Shown here one piece after another: positions 55,878-64,000 of a DNA stretch of 64,000 bases. The notes under the pieces were generated by a model. It was not told the origin of the DNA, made no database searches, and saw only the letters and a list, made by a program, of their open reading frames with translations. Position 1 is the first letter of the stretch; each line of letters begins with the position of its first letter. A program made the translations under genes and the position numbers. The stretch is from Bacteroidales bacterium. Lineage in GTDB: Bacteria > Bacteroidota > Bacteroidia > Bacteroidales > UBA932. The stretch spans positions 39,795 to 103,794 of the forward strand of contig JAFSBV010000003.1 in NCBI GenBank assembly GCA_017437125.1. The letters run 5' to 3'.

Positions 55878-58800
55878 TTAGTCCAAAGTCACTTTAAGTC
55901 CGAGACCTCTGAGCTCGTGGAGCAATACATTGAGAGACTCAGGGATGCCTGGGTTAGGCATGAGGTCTCCCTTGACGATTGCTTCATATGCCTTGGATCT
56001 ACCTGTAACGTCATCTGACTTCACAGTCAGGATCTCCTGAAGGATGTTAGATGCACCGAATGCCTCGAGTGCCCATACCTCCATCTCTCCGAAACGCTGT
56101 CCTCCGAACTGCGCCTTACCTCCGAGAGGCTGCTGAGTGATGAGAGAGTAAGGTCCGATAGAACGTGCGTGCATCTTGTCGTCAACCATATGACCGAGCT
56201 TGATCATATAAATCACTCCGACAGTAGCAGGCTGGTCGAACCAGTCTCCTGTACCTCCGTCGCGGAGATATGTCTTACCATATCTTGGGAGGCCGGCCTT
56301 GTCAGTATAATTGCAGATGTCATCAAGTGTAGCACCGTCGAAGATAGGAGTACTGAACTTCACTCCGAGTTCCTCTCCGGCCCAGCCGAGAACTGTCTCA
56401 TATATCTGACCGAGGTTCATTCGTGAAGGCACACCGAGAGGGTTGAGGACGATATCCACTGGAGTACCGTCTGCGAGGAATGGCATATCCTCGTCTCTTA
56501 CTACCTTCGCTACGATACCCTTGTTACCGTGGCGACCTGCCATCTTATCACCGACTCTGATCTTACGTTTCTTGGCAACATAGACCTTTGCAAGCTGCAT
56601 GACACCGTTTGGAAGCTCGTCACCGACCTTGATCTTGTCAAGAACTCTCTTGTTGCGTGCTGCCTCTTCCTTGTGGGCGATGCAGTAGTTGTTGATGAGT
56701 TCCCTGATCAGTATGTTTGCGTTCTTGTCAGTAGTCCACTTGCTTGAGTTGATGTTCTCATAGTCAAGATCCCTGATGTCCGCAACAGTGATGTCCTTGC
56801 CCTTTGCGATGATCTCCACGCCGTAGAGGTCGCTGATTCCTGCGCTCTTCTTGCCCTGGATGAGGACTGAAAGCTTATCGATGAACTTAGCTCTGAGAGC
56901 CTCAGCCTTGGCTGCGAATTCCTCTTCTGCCTTCTCGATCTTTGCCTTCTGGTCGCTCTTCGCACCCTTGCGGCCGCTTTCCTTTGCAACCTTTGAATAA
57001 AGAGCTGTATTGATTACTGTACCGCTGAGTGAAGGTGTAGCCTTGAGAGAAGCATCCTTTACGTCACCGGCCTTGTCGCCGAAGATTGCCCTGAGGAGCT
57101 TCTCCTCAGGTGAAGGATCGCTCTCACCCTTAGGAGTGATCTTACCGATCATGATGTCACCCGGATCGATGTGTGCACCGATTCTGATGATACCGTTCTC
57201 GTCGAGATCTTTGGTTGCATCCTCGCTGACATTAGGAATATCTGATGTGAGTTCCTCCATACCACGCTTTGTGTCGCGTACCTCAGTGATGTACTCGTCA
57301 ACATGAACGGATGTAAGGATATCCCAGCGGATCATGCGCTCTGAAATAACGATTGCGTCCTCGTAGTTGTAACCCTTCCAAGGCATGAATGCCACCTTGA
57401 GGTTGCGTCCGAGTGCAAGCTCACCGTTCTGTGTCGCATAACCCTCTGTCATGATCTGTCCTGCCTCAACGATATCACCCTTGCGGACGATAGGCTTGAG
57501 AAGGATAGTCGTGCTCTGGTTTGTCTTTCTATAGATAGGAAGCTGATATACAGTGATGTCAGGTGAGAAACTTACAAACTTCTCGTCATCTGTACGCTCA
57601 TACTTCACATGAATCTCCTTTGCGTCAACATATACGACTTCACCTCTTCTCTCAGCTCTTACCTGAGTCCTTGAATCGAGACATACTCTTTCTTCAAGTC
57701 CTGTTCCTACGATAGGAGATTCTGGATTGAGGAGCGGAACTGCCTGGCGCATCATGTTGGCACCCATGAGTGCACGGTGGGCGTCGTCATGCTCGAGGAA
57801 CGGAATGAGCGAAGCCGCAACCGAAGCGATCTGGTTAGGAGCAACGTCCATGTAGTTCACTTCTTCCTTGGTAACGACAGGGAAGTCGGCTCCGAGGCGG
57901 CACTGAATTCTGTCCTCGAGGATCTGACCATCCTCGTCCATCTTCACCTTTGCGAGTGATACCATCTGGTTCTCCTCCTCTTCAGCGCTCATATAGATCC
58001 AGCCGTCAGAGCTGAGGTTGACCTTTCCGCCTTCAACCTTGCGGTATGGAGTCTCGATGAATCCGAGATCATTGATTCTCGCATATACGCAGAGTGAAGA
58101 GATAAGACCGATGTTCGGTCCTTCCGGAGTCTCGATAGGGCAGAGTCGTCCGTAATGTGTATAGTGTACGTCTCGAACCTCGAAACCTGCGCGGTCTCTT
58201 GAGAGACCTCCTGGACCGAGTGCTGAAAGACGACGCTTATGGGTCATTTCTGACAGCGGGTTGGTCTGGTCCATGAACTGTGACAGCTGGCTGGTTCCGA
58301 AGAATGAGTTTATCACAGAAGATAATGTCTTTGCATTGATCAGGTCAGTAGGGGAGAACTGCTCGCTGTCGCGTACGTTCATTCTCTCGCGGATGGTTCT
58401 TGCCATACGTGAAAGTCCCACGCTGAACTGGTTTGCAAGCTGCTCACCGACTGTTCTGATACGTCTGTTGCTCAAGTGGTCGATATCATCGACAACGGCC
58501 TTTGAGTTGATCAGCTGGATGAGATACTTGATGATCTCGATCATGTCAGTGTTTGTGAGCACTCTTGTCTTCTCGTCGATTGTAAGGTTCAGCTTCTTGT
58601 TGAGTCTGTAACGACCTACATCTCCGAGATCATATCTCTTTTCAGAGAAGAAAAGCTTGTCGATCACATCCCTTGCAGTCGCTTCATCAGGTGGTTCTGA
58701 GTTGCGGAGCTGTTTGTAGATGTAGTTGACCGCTTCCATCTCCGTATTTGTCGGGTCTTTCTGCAGAGTGTTGTAGATGATGGCGTACTCGTTTACGTTA

Positions 58801-59699
58801 GCCTCGTCCTTCTGGAGAAGGATTGTCTTTACATCTGTCTCTGACAGTTTTTCGATGGTTTCGTCATTCAGGATTTCACCACGCTCTACGATAGGCATGG
58901 TTCTCTCCACAGGAATGACCTCTCCTGTATCCTCGTCCACGAAGTCTTCAATCCAAGTCTTGAGCACCTTTGCCGCAAGCTTCCTGCCCTCGTTCGCCTT
59001 AAGGTTATCTGCTGTAGCCTCGATTTCGTCTGCGAGACCGAAGATGTCGATGATATCCTTGTCGCCGTTGAATCCAATGGCCCTCAGGAGGGTTGTTACA
59101 GGTAATTTCTTCTTACGGTCAATGTATGCATACATGACATTGTTGATGTCAGTCGCAAACTCGATCCATGATCCCTTGAACGGAATGATACGTGCCGAAT
59201 AGAGCTTTGTACCGTTGGCATGTACGCTCTGTCCGAAGAACACGCCTGGAGATCTGTGGAGCTGTGATACTATGATTCTTTCTGATCCGTTGATTACGAA
59301 TGTACCTCCTGGGGTCATGTATGGAATGTTACCCAGATATACATCCTGGACTATCGTATCGAAGTCCTCATGCTCAGGATCGCTGCATGAAAGGCGGAGT
59401 TTTGCCTTCAGAGGAACATTGTATGTCAGTCCTCTCTCAAGACACTCATCAATCGAATACTGCGGAGGATCAATGAAATAGTCGATGAACTCGAGCTTGT
59501 AATTGTTCCTTGTGTCTTCGATTGGGAATATCTCCTGGAATACCTGATACAGACCCTCGTTGCTCCTGTTTTCAGGGGTTGTCTCGAGCTGGAAGAAGTC
59601 CTGGAACGACTTCAACTGCACCTCGAGAAGGTCCGGGTACTCAAGGAGAATTTTTGATGATGCGAATGAAACTCGCTGATTGTTAGTCTTTTTTGACAT
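55878..59699 (-). CDS. rpoB: RNA polymerase beta subunit
   Basis: 1273 residues. The rifampicin pocket region [31 protein letters not shown] (split motif, around residues 475-510) is intact, with no obvious resistance substitution at the usual His and Ser positions. [21 protein letters not shown] and the C-terminal region near [21 protein letters not shown] are conserved. It follows rplL through a hairpin that probably sets the ratio of L7/L12 to polymerase. Sequence is complete. Confidence 0.97.
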   Translation of the reverse strand: MSKKTNNQRVSFASSKILLEYPDLLEVQLKSFQDFFQLETTPENRSNEGLYQVFQEIFPIEDTRNNYKLEFIDYFIDPPQYSIDECLERGLTYNVPLKAKLRLSCSDPEHEDFDTIVQDVYLGNIPYMTPGGTFVINGSERIIVSQLHRSPGVFFGQSVHANGTKLYSARIIPFKGSWIEFATDINNVMYAYIDRKKKLPVTTLLRAIGFNGDKDIIDIFGLADEIEATADNLKANEGRKLAAKVLKTWIEDFVDEDTGEVIPVERTMPIVERGEILNDETIEKLSETDVKTILLQKDEANVNEYAIIYNTLQKDPTNTEMEAVNYIYKQLRNSEPPDEATARDVIDKLFFSEKRYDLGDVGRYRLNKKLNLTIDEKTRVLTNTDMIEIIKYLIQLINSKAVVDDIDHLSNRRIRTVGEQLANQFSVGLSRMARTIRERMNVRDSEQFSPTDLINAKTLSSVINSFFGTSQLSQFMDQTNPLSEMTHKRRLSALGPGGLSRDRAGFEVRDVHYTHYGRLCPIETPEGPNIGLISSLCVYARINDLGFIETPYRKVEGGKVNLSSDGWIYMSAEEEENQMVSLAKVKMDEDGQILEDRIQCRLGADFPVVTKEEVNYMDVAPNQIASVAASLIPFLEHDDAHRALMGANMMRQAVPLLNPESPIVGTGLEERVCLDSRTQVRAERRGEVVYVDAKEIHVKYERTDDEKFVSFSPDITVYQLPIYRKTNQSTTILLKPIVRKGDIVEAGQIMTEGYATQNGELALGRNLKVAFMPWKGYNYEDAIVISERMIRWDILTSVHVDEYITEVRDTKRGMEELTSDIPNVSEDATKDLDENGIIRIGAHIDPGDIMIGKITPKGESDPSPEEKLLRAIFGDKAGDVKDASLKATPSLSGTVINTALYSKVAKESGRKGAKSDQKAKIEKAEEEFAAKAEALRAKFIDKLSVLIQGKKSAGISDLYGVEIIAKGKDITVADIRDLDYENINSSKWTTDKNANILIRELINNYCIAHKEEAARNKRVLDKIKVGDELPNGVMQLAKVYVAKKRKIRVGDKMAGRHGNKGIVAKVVRDEDMPFLADGTPVDIVLNPLGVPSRMNLGQIYETVLGWAGEELGVKFSTPIFDGATLDDICNYTDKAGLPRYGKTYLRDGGTGDWFDQPATVGVIYMIKLGHMVDDKMHARSIGPYSLITQQPLGGKAQFGGQRFGEMEVWALEAFGASNILQEILTVKSDDVTGRSKAYEAIVKGDLMPNPGIPESLNVLLHELRGLGLKVTLD

Positions 59700-59742
59700 C
59701 TTTCTGCCTTTATATTGAGAAAAAACTTTTATTACGACAAAA

Positions 59743-59771
59743 AGGTTTAGGGCCTATTTGGCCCTAAACCT
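59743..59771 (-). terminator. Attenuator hairpin between rplL and rpoB
   Basis: AGGTTTAGGGCC (59743-59754) pairs perfectly with GGCCCTAAACCT (59760-59771) around a 5-base loop. On the minus strand it is followed by TTTTT. In an rplJL-rpoBC operon this position is where partial termination is known to lower rpoBC expression relative to the ribosomal proteins. Confidence 0.8.
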
Positions 59772-59803
59772 GACTTTTTTCCCATCTCGGGGAAGGGGTG
59801 AAG

Positions 59804-60172
59804 TTATTTAATCTCAACTTCAGCTCCTGCCTCTTCGAGGGCAGCCTTAAGTGCTTCAGCCTCTGCCTTAGAAACTTTCTCCTTAACAGCTACCGGAGCC
59901 TTGTCAACGATCTCCTTAGCCTCCTTAAGTCCGAGACCTGTAGCCTCCTTAACAGCCTTAACTACGCCGAGCTTAGCTGCGCCTGGAGATACAAGCATAA
60001 CGTCGAACTCTGTCTGCTCAGCCTCAGCGGCTGCTGCTGGACCTGCTACTGCAACTACTGCTGCAGCTGCTGGCTCGATTCCGTACTCATCTTTGAGGAT
60101 CTGTGCAAGCTCCTGTACATCTTTTACAGTAAGGTTTACCAACTCTTCTGCAAGTGCTTTAATGTCTGCCAT
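59804..60172 (-). CDS. rplL: Ribosomal protein bL12 (L7/L12)
   Basis: 122 residues. The N-terminal dimerisation helix pair ([26 protein letters not shown]) is followed by an Ala-rich hinge (about 33-50). The C-terminal domain has [17 protein letters not shown]-like [20 protein letters not shown] and [11 protein letters not shown], the factor-binding surface. Length and layout are standard. It follows rplJ after 38 bases. Confidence 0.95.
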   Translation of the reverse strand: MADIKALAEELVNLTVKDVQELAQILKDEYGIEPAAAAVVAVAGPAAAAEAEQTEFDVMLVSPGAAKLGVVKAVKEATGLGLKEAKEIVDKAPVAVKEKVSKAEAEALKAALEEAGAEVEIK

Positions 60173-60210
60173 AATTGTATATTTTTAAAATTGTTTTTGT
60201 TTTCTTTAAA

Positions 60211-60720
60211 TTATTCTGCTGCTTCAGCCTTGTCGTCATCCTTGTGCTCAAGAGCTGACATGACGTTGCGGATTGGTGACTGGAGGAGACCGATGATGTC
60301 TGCGATCATTTCCTCACGTGACTTGATAGCGAAGAGGTTATCAAGCTGGTCTGCGCCGATGAATGCCGGCCAATCCTGTACGAATGCTCCCTTGAGAGCA
60401 GGCTTCTCGCTTCCTGTCTCTCTGAACTTCTTGATTACCTTTGCAGGAGCGTTAGGAGCTACTGTGTACATGATTGCAGTAGGACCTGCAAGCACCTCAG
60501 TGAGCTTCTTCATCTCCTCGTTATCAGAAGCCTCGAGAACCTTTGTAACGAGAGTGTTCTTAGTGACAACGAGCTTTACGCCAGCTTCGAAACAAGCCTT
60601 GCGAAGAGCGTGTGTCTTCTCAGCATTGAGTCCTGCGATGTCAGTGATGTAGAAGTTAGGAGTCTCCTCCAACTGTGCTGAAATCGCGTTGATAATATCG
60701 AGTTTTTCTTCTTTTCTCAT
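60211..60720 (-). CDS. rplJ: Ribosomal protein uL10
   Basis: 169 residues from ATG at 60720 (MRKEEKLDIINAI); a TTG at 60729 gives a three-residue extension and is less likely. The protein anchors L7/L12 dimers in the ribosomal stalk. The sequence KTHALRKACFEAGVKLVVTKNTLV is diagnostic of L10. The C-terminal helix that holds L12 dimers is present. No space for a long L10 leader exists between it and rplA (25 bases). Confidence 0.95.
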   Translation of the reverse strand: MRKEEKLDIINAISAQLEETPNFYITDIAGLNAEKTHALRKACFEAGVKLVVTKNTLVTKVLEASDNEEMKKLTEVLAGPTAIMYTVAPNAPAKVIKKFRETGSEKPALKGAFVQDWPAFIGADQLDNLFAIKSREEMIADIIGLLQSPIRNVMSALEHKDDDKAEAAE

Positions 60721-60745
60721 AACGTTCAAATTTTACAGCACATTA

Positions 60746-61438
60746 TTACTCAACTGATTTAACATCTACAGTGATACCAGGGCTCATTGTAGAGCATATT
60801 GCTACGCCCTTCATATATGTACCTTTGAGAGCCTGTGGCTTAAGCTTGATGATAGCGGAAAGGAGCTCCTTTGCGTTATCATAGATCTGAGCACCTGTGA
60901 ACGATACCTTTCCGATAGCTGCGTGAACAATACCGGTCTTGTCAACCTTGAAGTCGATCTTACCAGCCTTTACTTCCTTGACAGCCTTTCCGATCTCCAT
61001 TGTAACGGTACCGGTCTTAGGGTTTGGCATGAGACCTCTTGGACCGAGGATTCTACCGATGATACCCACCTTAGCCATTACCGATGGTGTACAGATGATG
61101 ACGTCAACGTCTGTCCAACCGCCCTTGATCTTCTCGATATACTCGTCAAGACCTACAAAGTCAGCACCAGCTTCCTTAGCCTCGTTCTCCTTGTCTGGAG
61201 TACAGAGTACGAGAACGCGTGTAGTCTTACCTGTTCCGTGTGGAAGAGTAACGACGCCACGAACCATCTGGTTAGCCTTACGTGGGTCAACACCGAGGTT
61301 TACATGAAGCTCTACAGATGCATCAAACTTAGTATAGGTGATTTCCTTTACAAGTTCACATGCCTCAGCAAGCTTATACTCTTTTGCTGCATCGTACTTG
61401 GCGATTACAGCCTTCTGATTTTTAGTAAGTTTACCCAT
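60746..61438 (-). CDS. rplA: Ribosomal protein uL1
   Basis: 230 residues. It carries the L1 hallmarks [20 protein letters not shown] near 34-53, [15 protein letters not shown], and [15 protein letters not shown] near 130. L1 binds 23S rRNA at the E-site stalk and usually represses its own operon. It starts 15 bases after rplK. The sequence is complete and ordinary. Confidence 0.96.
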   Translation of the reverse strand: MGKLTKNQKAVIAKYDAAKEYKLAEACELVKEITYTKFDASVELHVNLGVDPRKANQMVRGVVTLPHGTGKTTRVLVLCTPDKENEAKEAGADFVGLDEYIEKIKGGWTDVDVIICTPSVMAKVGIIGRILGPRGLMPNPKTGTVTMEIGKAVKEVKAGKIDFKVDKTGIVHAAIGKVSFTGAQIYDNAKELLSAIIKLKPQALKGTYMKGVAICSTMSPGITVDVKSVE

Positions 61439-61453
61439 TGTTGCGTGTGATTT

Positions 61454-61894
61454 TTAGAGTTCAGGAAATTCTCCCTCTACCTTGATACCCATGCTTCTTG
61501 CGGTACCTGCCACCATTGTCATAGCTGACTTGAGGGTGAAGCAGTTCATATCCGGCATCTTGCTCTCAGCAATAGCCTTCACCTGATCCCAAGTGATTGT
61601 ACCGACTTTCTTTCTGTTTGGCTCAGCAGATCCTGCAGAGATTTTTGCAGCTTCTTTGAGCTGTACTGCTACAGGCGGCTGCTTCACTACGAAAGTGAAT
61701 GACTTGTCGCTATAGACAGTGATCACTACTGGCAATACCTTACCTGCGCTTTCCTGCGTACGGGCATTGAACTGCTTGCAGAAATCCATGATGTTCAGAC
61801 CCTTCGAACCGAGGGCTGGACCAACTGGTGGTGATGGATTAGCTGCGCCACCTTTGATCTGGAGTTTAATAAATCCAGCTACTTCTTTTGCCAT
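61454..61894 (-). CDS. rplK: Ribosomal protein uL11
   Basis: 146 residues. The N-terminal domain has [20 protein letters not shown] and [13 protein letters not shown], and the C-terminal rRNA-binding domain has [26 protein letters not shown]. It is the binding site for the GTPase-associated region and thiopeptide antibiotics. It starts 8 bases after nusG. Confidence 0.96.
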   Translation of the reverse strand: MAKEVAGFIKLQIKGGAANPSPPVGPALGSKGLNIMDFCKQFNARTQESAGKVLPVVITVYSDKSFTFVVKQPPVAVQLKEAAKISAGSAEPNRKKVGTITWDQVKAIAESKMPDMNCFTLKSAMTMVAGTARSMGIKVEGEFPEL

Positions 61895-61902
61895 AATTCT
61901 GA

Positions 61903-62487
61903 TTATTCTTTAGTTACCTGTGTAAAGTTGAGTTCCAAAATTGTCTTTCTGCCGAAGATCATGACCATGACTTTAAGCTTGCTTCTGTCTTCTACGATCT
62001 CCTCTACAGTACCGTCAAATCCATTGAAAGGACCGTCTGTGATCTTTACTGCATCACCAGGGATGTAATCAACGACAGTTTCTGCCTCTGTTCCTGCCAT
62101 TTCGTCCTGCTCACCGAGAATTCTCTTTACCTCGTCATCTCTGAGTGGTATAGGAAGCTTCTCTTCCTGAGACTTTCCGTCTCCTCTCTTCACGTCACGC
62201 TTCTCTGTGAGGAAGCCTGACATGTGAGGGACTTCGTTTCGGATGATGTACTGAAGCTCACCTGTAAGTTCAGCTTCGATAAGCACATAACCAGGATAGA
62301 AAAGGCGCTCTGTACAGATACGCTTTCCATCACGGATCCTATAGACTTTTTCGGTTGGAACAAGAACCTGTGAAACCAGGTCCTGAAGGCCACATCTCTC
62401 AATTTCCTTTTCGAGATACTCTTTGGCTTTTTTCTCTTTGCCGCCTGCTGCCCTCAATACATACCATTTCTTGCTGCTTTCGCTCAT
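61903..62487 (-). CDS. nusG: Transcription antitermination factor NusG
   Basis: 194 residues. The NGN domain begins [21 protein letters not shown], and the C-terminal KOW domain has [19 protein letters not shown]. NusG binds the polymerase clamp and couples transcription with translation or Rho. A Gly/Asp/Glu-rich insertion (about 85-125) lengthens it over the Escherichia coli protein, as is common in Bacteroidetes. It starts 12 bases after secE. Confidence 0.95.
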   Translation of the reverse strand: MSESSKKWYVLRAAGGKEKKAKEYLEKEIERCGLQDLVSQVLVPTEKVYRIRDGKRICTERLFYPGYVLIEAELTGELQYIIRNEVPHMSGFLTEKRDVKRGDGKSQEEKLPIPLRDDEVKRILGEQDEMAGTEAETVVDYIPGDAVKITDGPFNGFDGTVEEIVEDRSKLKVMVMIFGRKTILELNFTQVTKE

Positions 62488-62499
62488 AATCGTGGTATA

Positions 62500-62688
62500 T
62501 TAGAGAGTATAGATAAATTTCATTGCGGCCTCAATAACAAAGTCAATCGCGAAGATCACAAGGGCAAAAATAGCTGAAGCCACCATCACAACGATAGCGG
62601 AACTCTGCAATTTGTCCCAAGTAGGCCAAGTTACCTTCTTGGTCATCTCAGCATATGACTCTTTCAGATAGTTGATAAACTTTCTCAT
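62500..62688 (-). CDS. secE: Preprotein translocase subunit SecE
   Basis: 62 residues from ATG at 62688 (MRKFINYLKESYAEM); a frame start at 62730 is unlikely. A short amphipathic N-terminal helix with KKVTWPTWDKL, the conserved SecE motif, is followed by one transmembrane segment (VVMVASAIFALVIFAIDFVI). This is the minimal single-span form. It stands in the usual place directly before nusG. Confidence 0.92.
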   Translation of the reverse strand: MRKFINYLKESYAEMTKKVTWPTWDKLQSSAIVVMVASAIFALVIFAIDFVIEAAMKFIYTL

Positions 62689-62771
62689 CTTTACATTTAA
62701 TGGACATTGCAGATTGGAAGCGGGTTGCAACGTCTGTTAAACATTACCAAATCGTAACCTTTGATATTTTC

Positions 62772-62845
62772 TGGCAGGGGAACCAGGATTCGAACCCAGA
62801 CTAACGGTTTTGGAGACCGCTGTACTACCCTTATACTATTCCCCT
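62772..62845 (-). tRNA. tRNA-Trp (anticodon CCA)
   Basis: The minus strand forms a full cloverleaf with acceptor stem AGGGGAA/TTCCCCT, anticodon loop CTCCAAA (anticodon CCA) and T-loop TTCGAAT. The terminal CCA is encoded at 62772-62774. The location between tuf and secE is the classic arrangement. Confidence 0.96.
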
Positions 62846-62851
62846 ATGAAA

Positions 62852-62872
62852 GTGGGTGCTTTCAGGCACCCA
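62852..62872 (-). terminator. Hairpin between tuf and tRNA-Trp
   Basis: GTGGGTGC and GCACCCAC form an 8-bp stem with a short loop. The following minus-strand bases are only weakly T-rich (TTTCAT), so it may be an RNA-processing signal or partial terminator. Confidence 0.45.
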
Positions 62873-62892
62873 CCTGATATTGTTGACAGTGA

Positions 62893-64000
<1,108 letters not shown>

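Overview
The window looks like a chromosome segment of a Bacteroidales (phylum Bacteroidota) bacterium. Several features point there: promoter-like TTG-N20-TAnnTTTG elements, a single-chain 1250-residue PurL, an OprO/P-type porin, RteC-like and DUF6913-like proteins, SusD-era style lipoproteins with short lipoboxes, and the order tuf - trnW - secE - nusG - rplK - rplA - rplJ - rplL - rpoB - rpoC. I do not name a genus.

Region 1 (1 to about 17.8 kb) is accessory and visibly more AT-rich than the rest. A leftward, tightly overlapping block (89-3885) encodes a tyrosine recombinase, a phage-type HNH nuclease, two small unknowns, a DnaC-like ATPase, an HTH replication-organiser-like protein and an excisionase-like HTH protein. 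A frameshifted rteC-like gene lies upstream of it. A rightward operon (5153-17172) follows. It encodes the DNA phosphorothioation enzymes DndC, DndD and DndE. Instead of the usual dndFGH restriction genes it then carries an 870-residue multi-HTH protein, a PLD-nuclease/SF2-helicase fusion, a 71-residue protein, a second SMC-like ATPase with a zinc hook, a 168-residue protein and a stand-alone protein resembling the sulfur-binding domain (SBD) of phosphorothioate-dependent HNH nucleases. The SBD start region carries a 4-bp tandem duplication. The element probably ends in the repeat-bearing gap before tRNA-Arg(UCU).

Region 2 (17.8-27.7 kb) holds housekeeping genes: a polyprenyl-phosphate transporter (DUF368), a PfkB kinase, a flippase-like membrane protein, exonuclease III, CysRS and a DUF2130 protein. 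It also holds a REP-associated tyrosine transposase flanked by four 42-bp palindromes.

Region 3 (27.7-37.4 kb and 47.8-49.9 kb) is purine biosynthesis: purE, purL, purF, a BASS-like transporter, purM and purH, then purD and folD.

Region 4 (37.5-46.8 kb) looks like a phosphate/polyphosphate island. It has a DUF47 PhoU-like protein, a degenerate PiT-like membrane protein fused to a LuxR-type HTH (possible sensor), a phosphate-type porin, a lamin-tail lipoprotein, two triphosphate-tunnel-like proteins and an SLC13 permease.

Region 5 (49.9-64.0 kb) holds a MITE-like inverted repeat, a lipoprotein, and then the leftward rpoBC/ribosomal-protein/nusG/secE/trnW/tuf block, with tuf cut by the window end.
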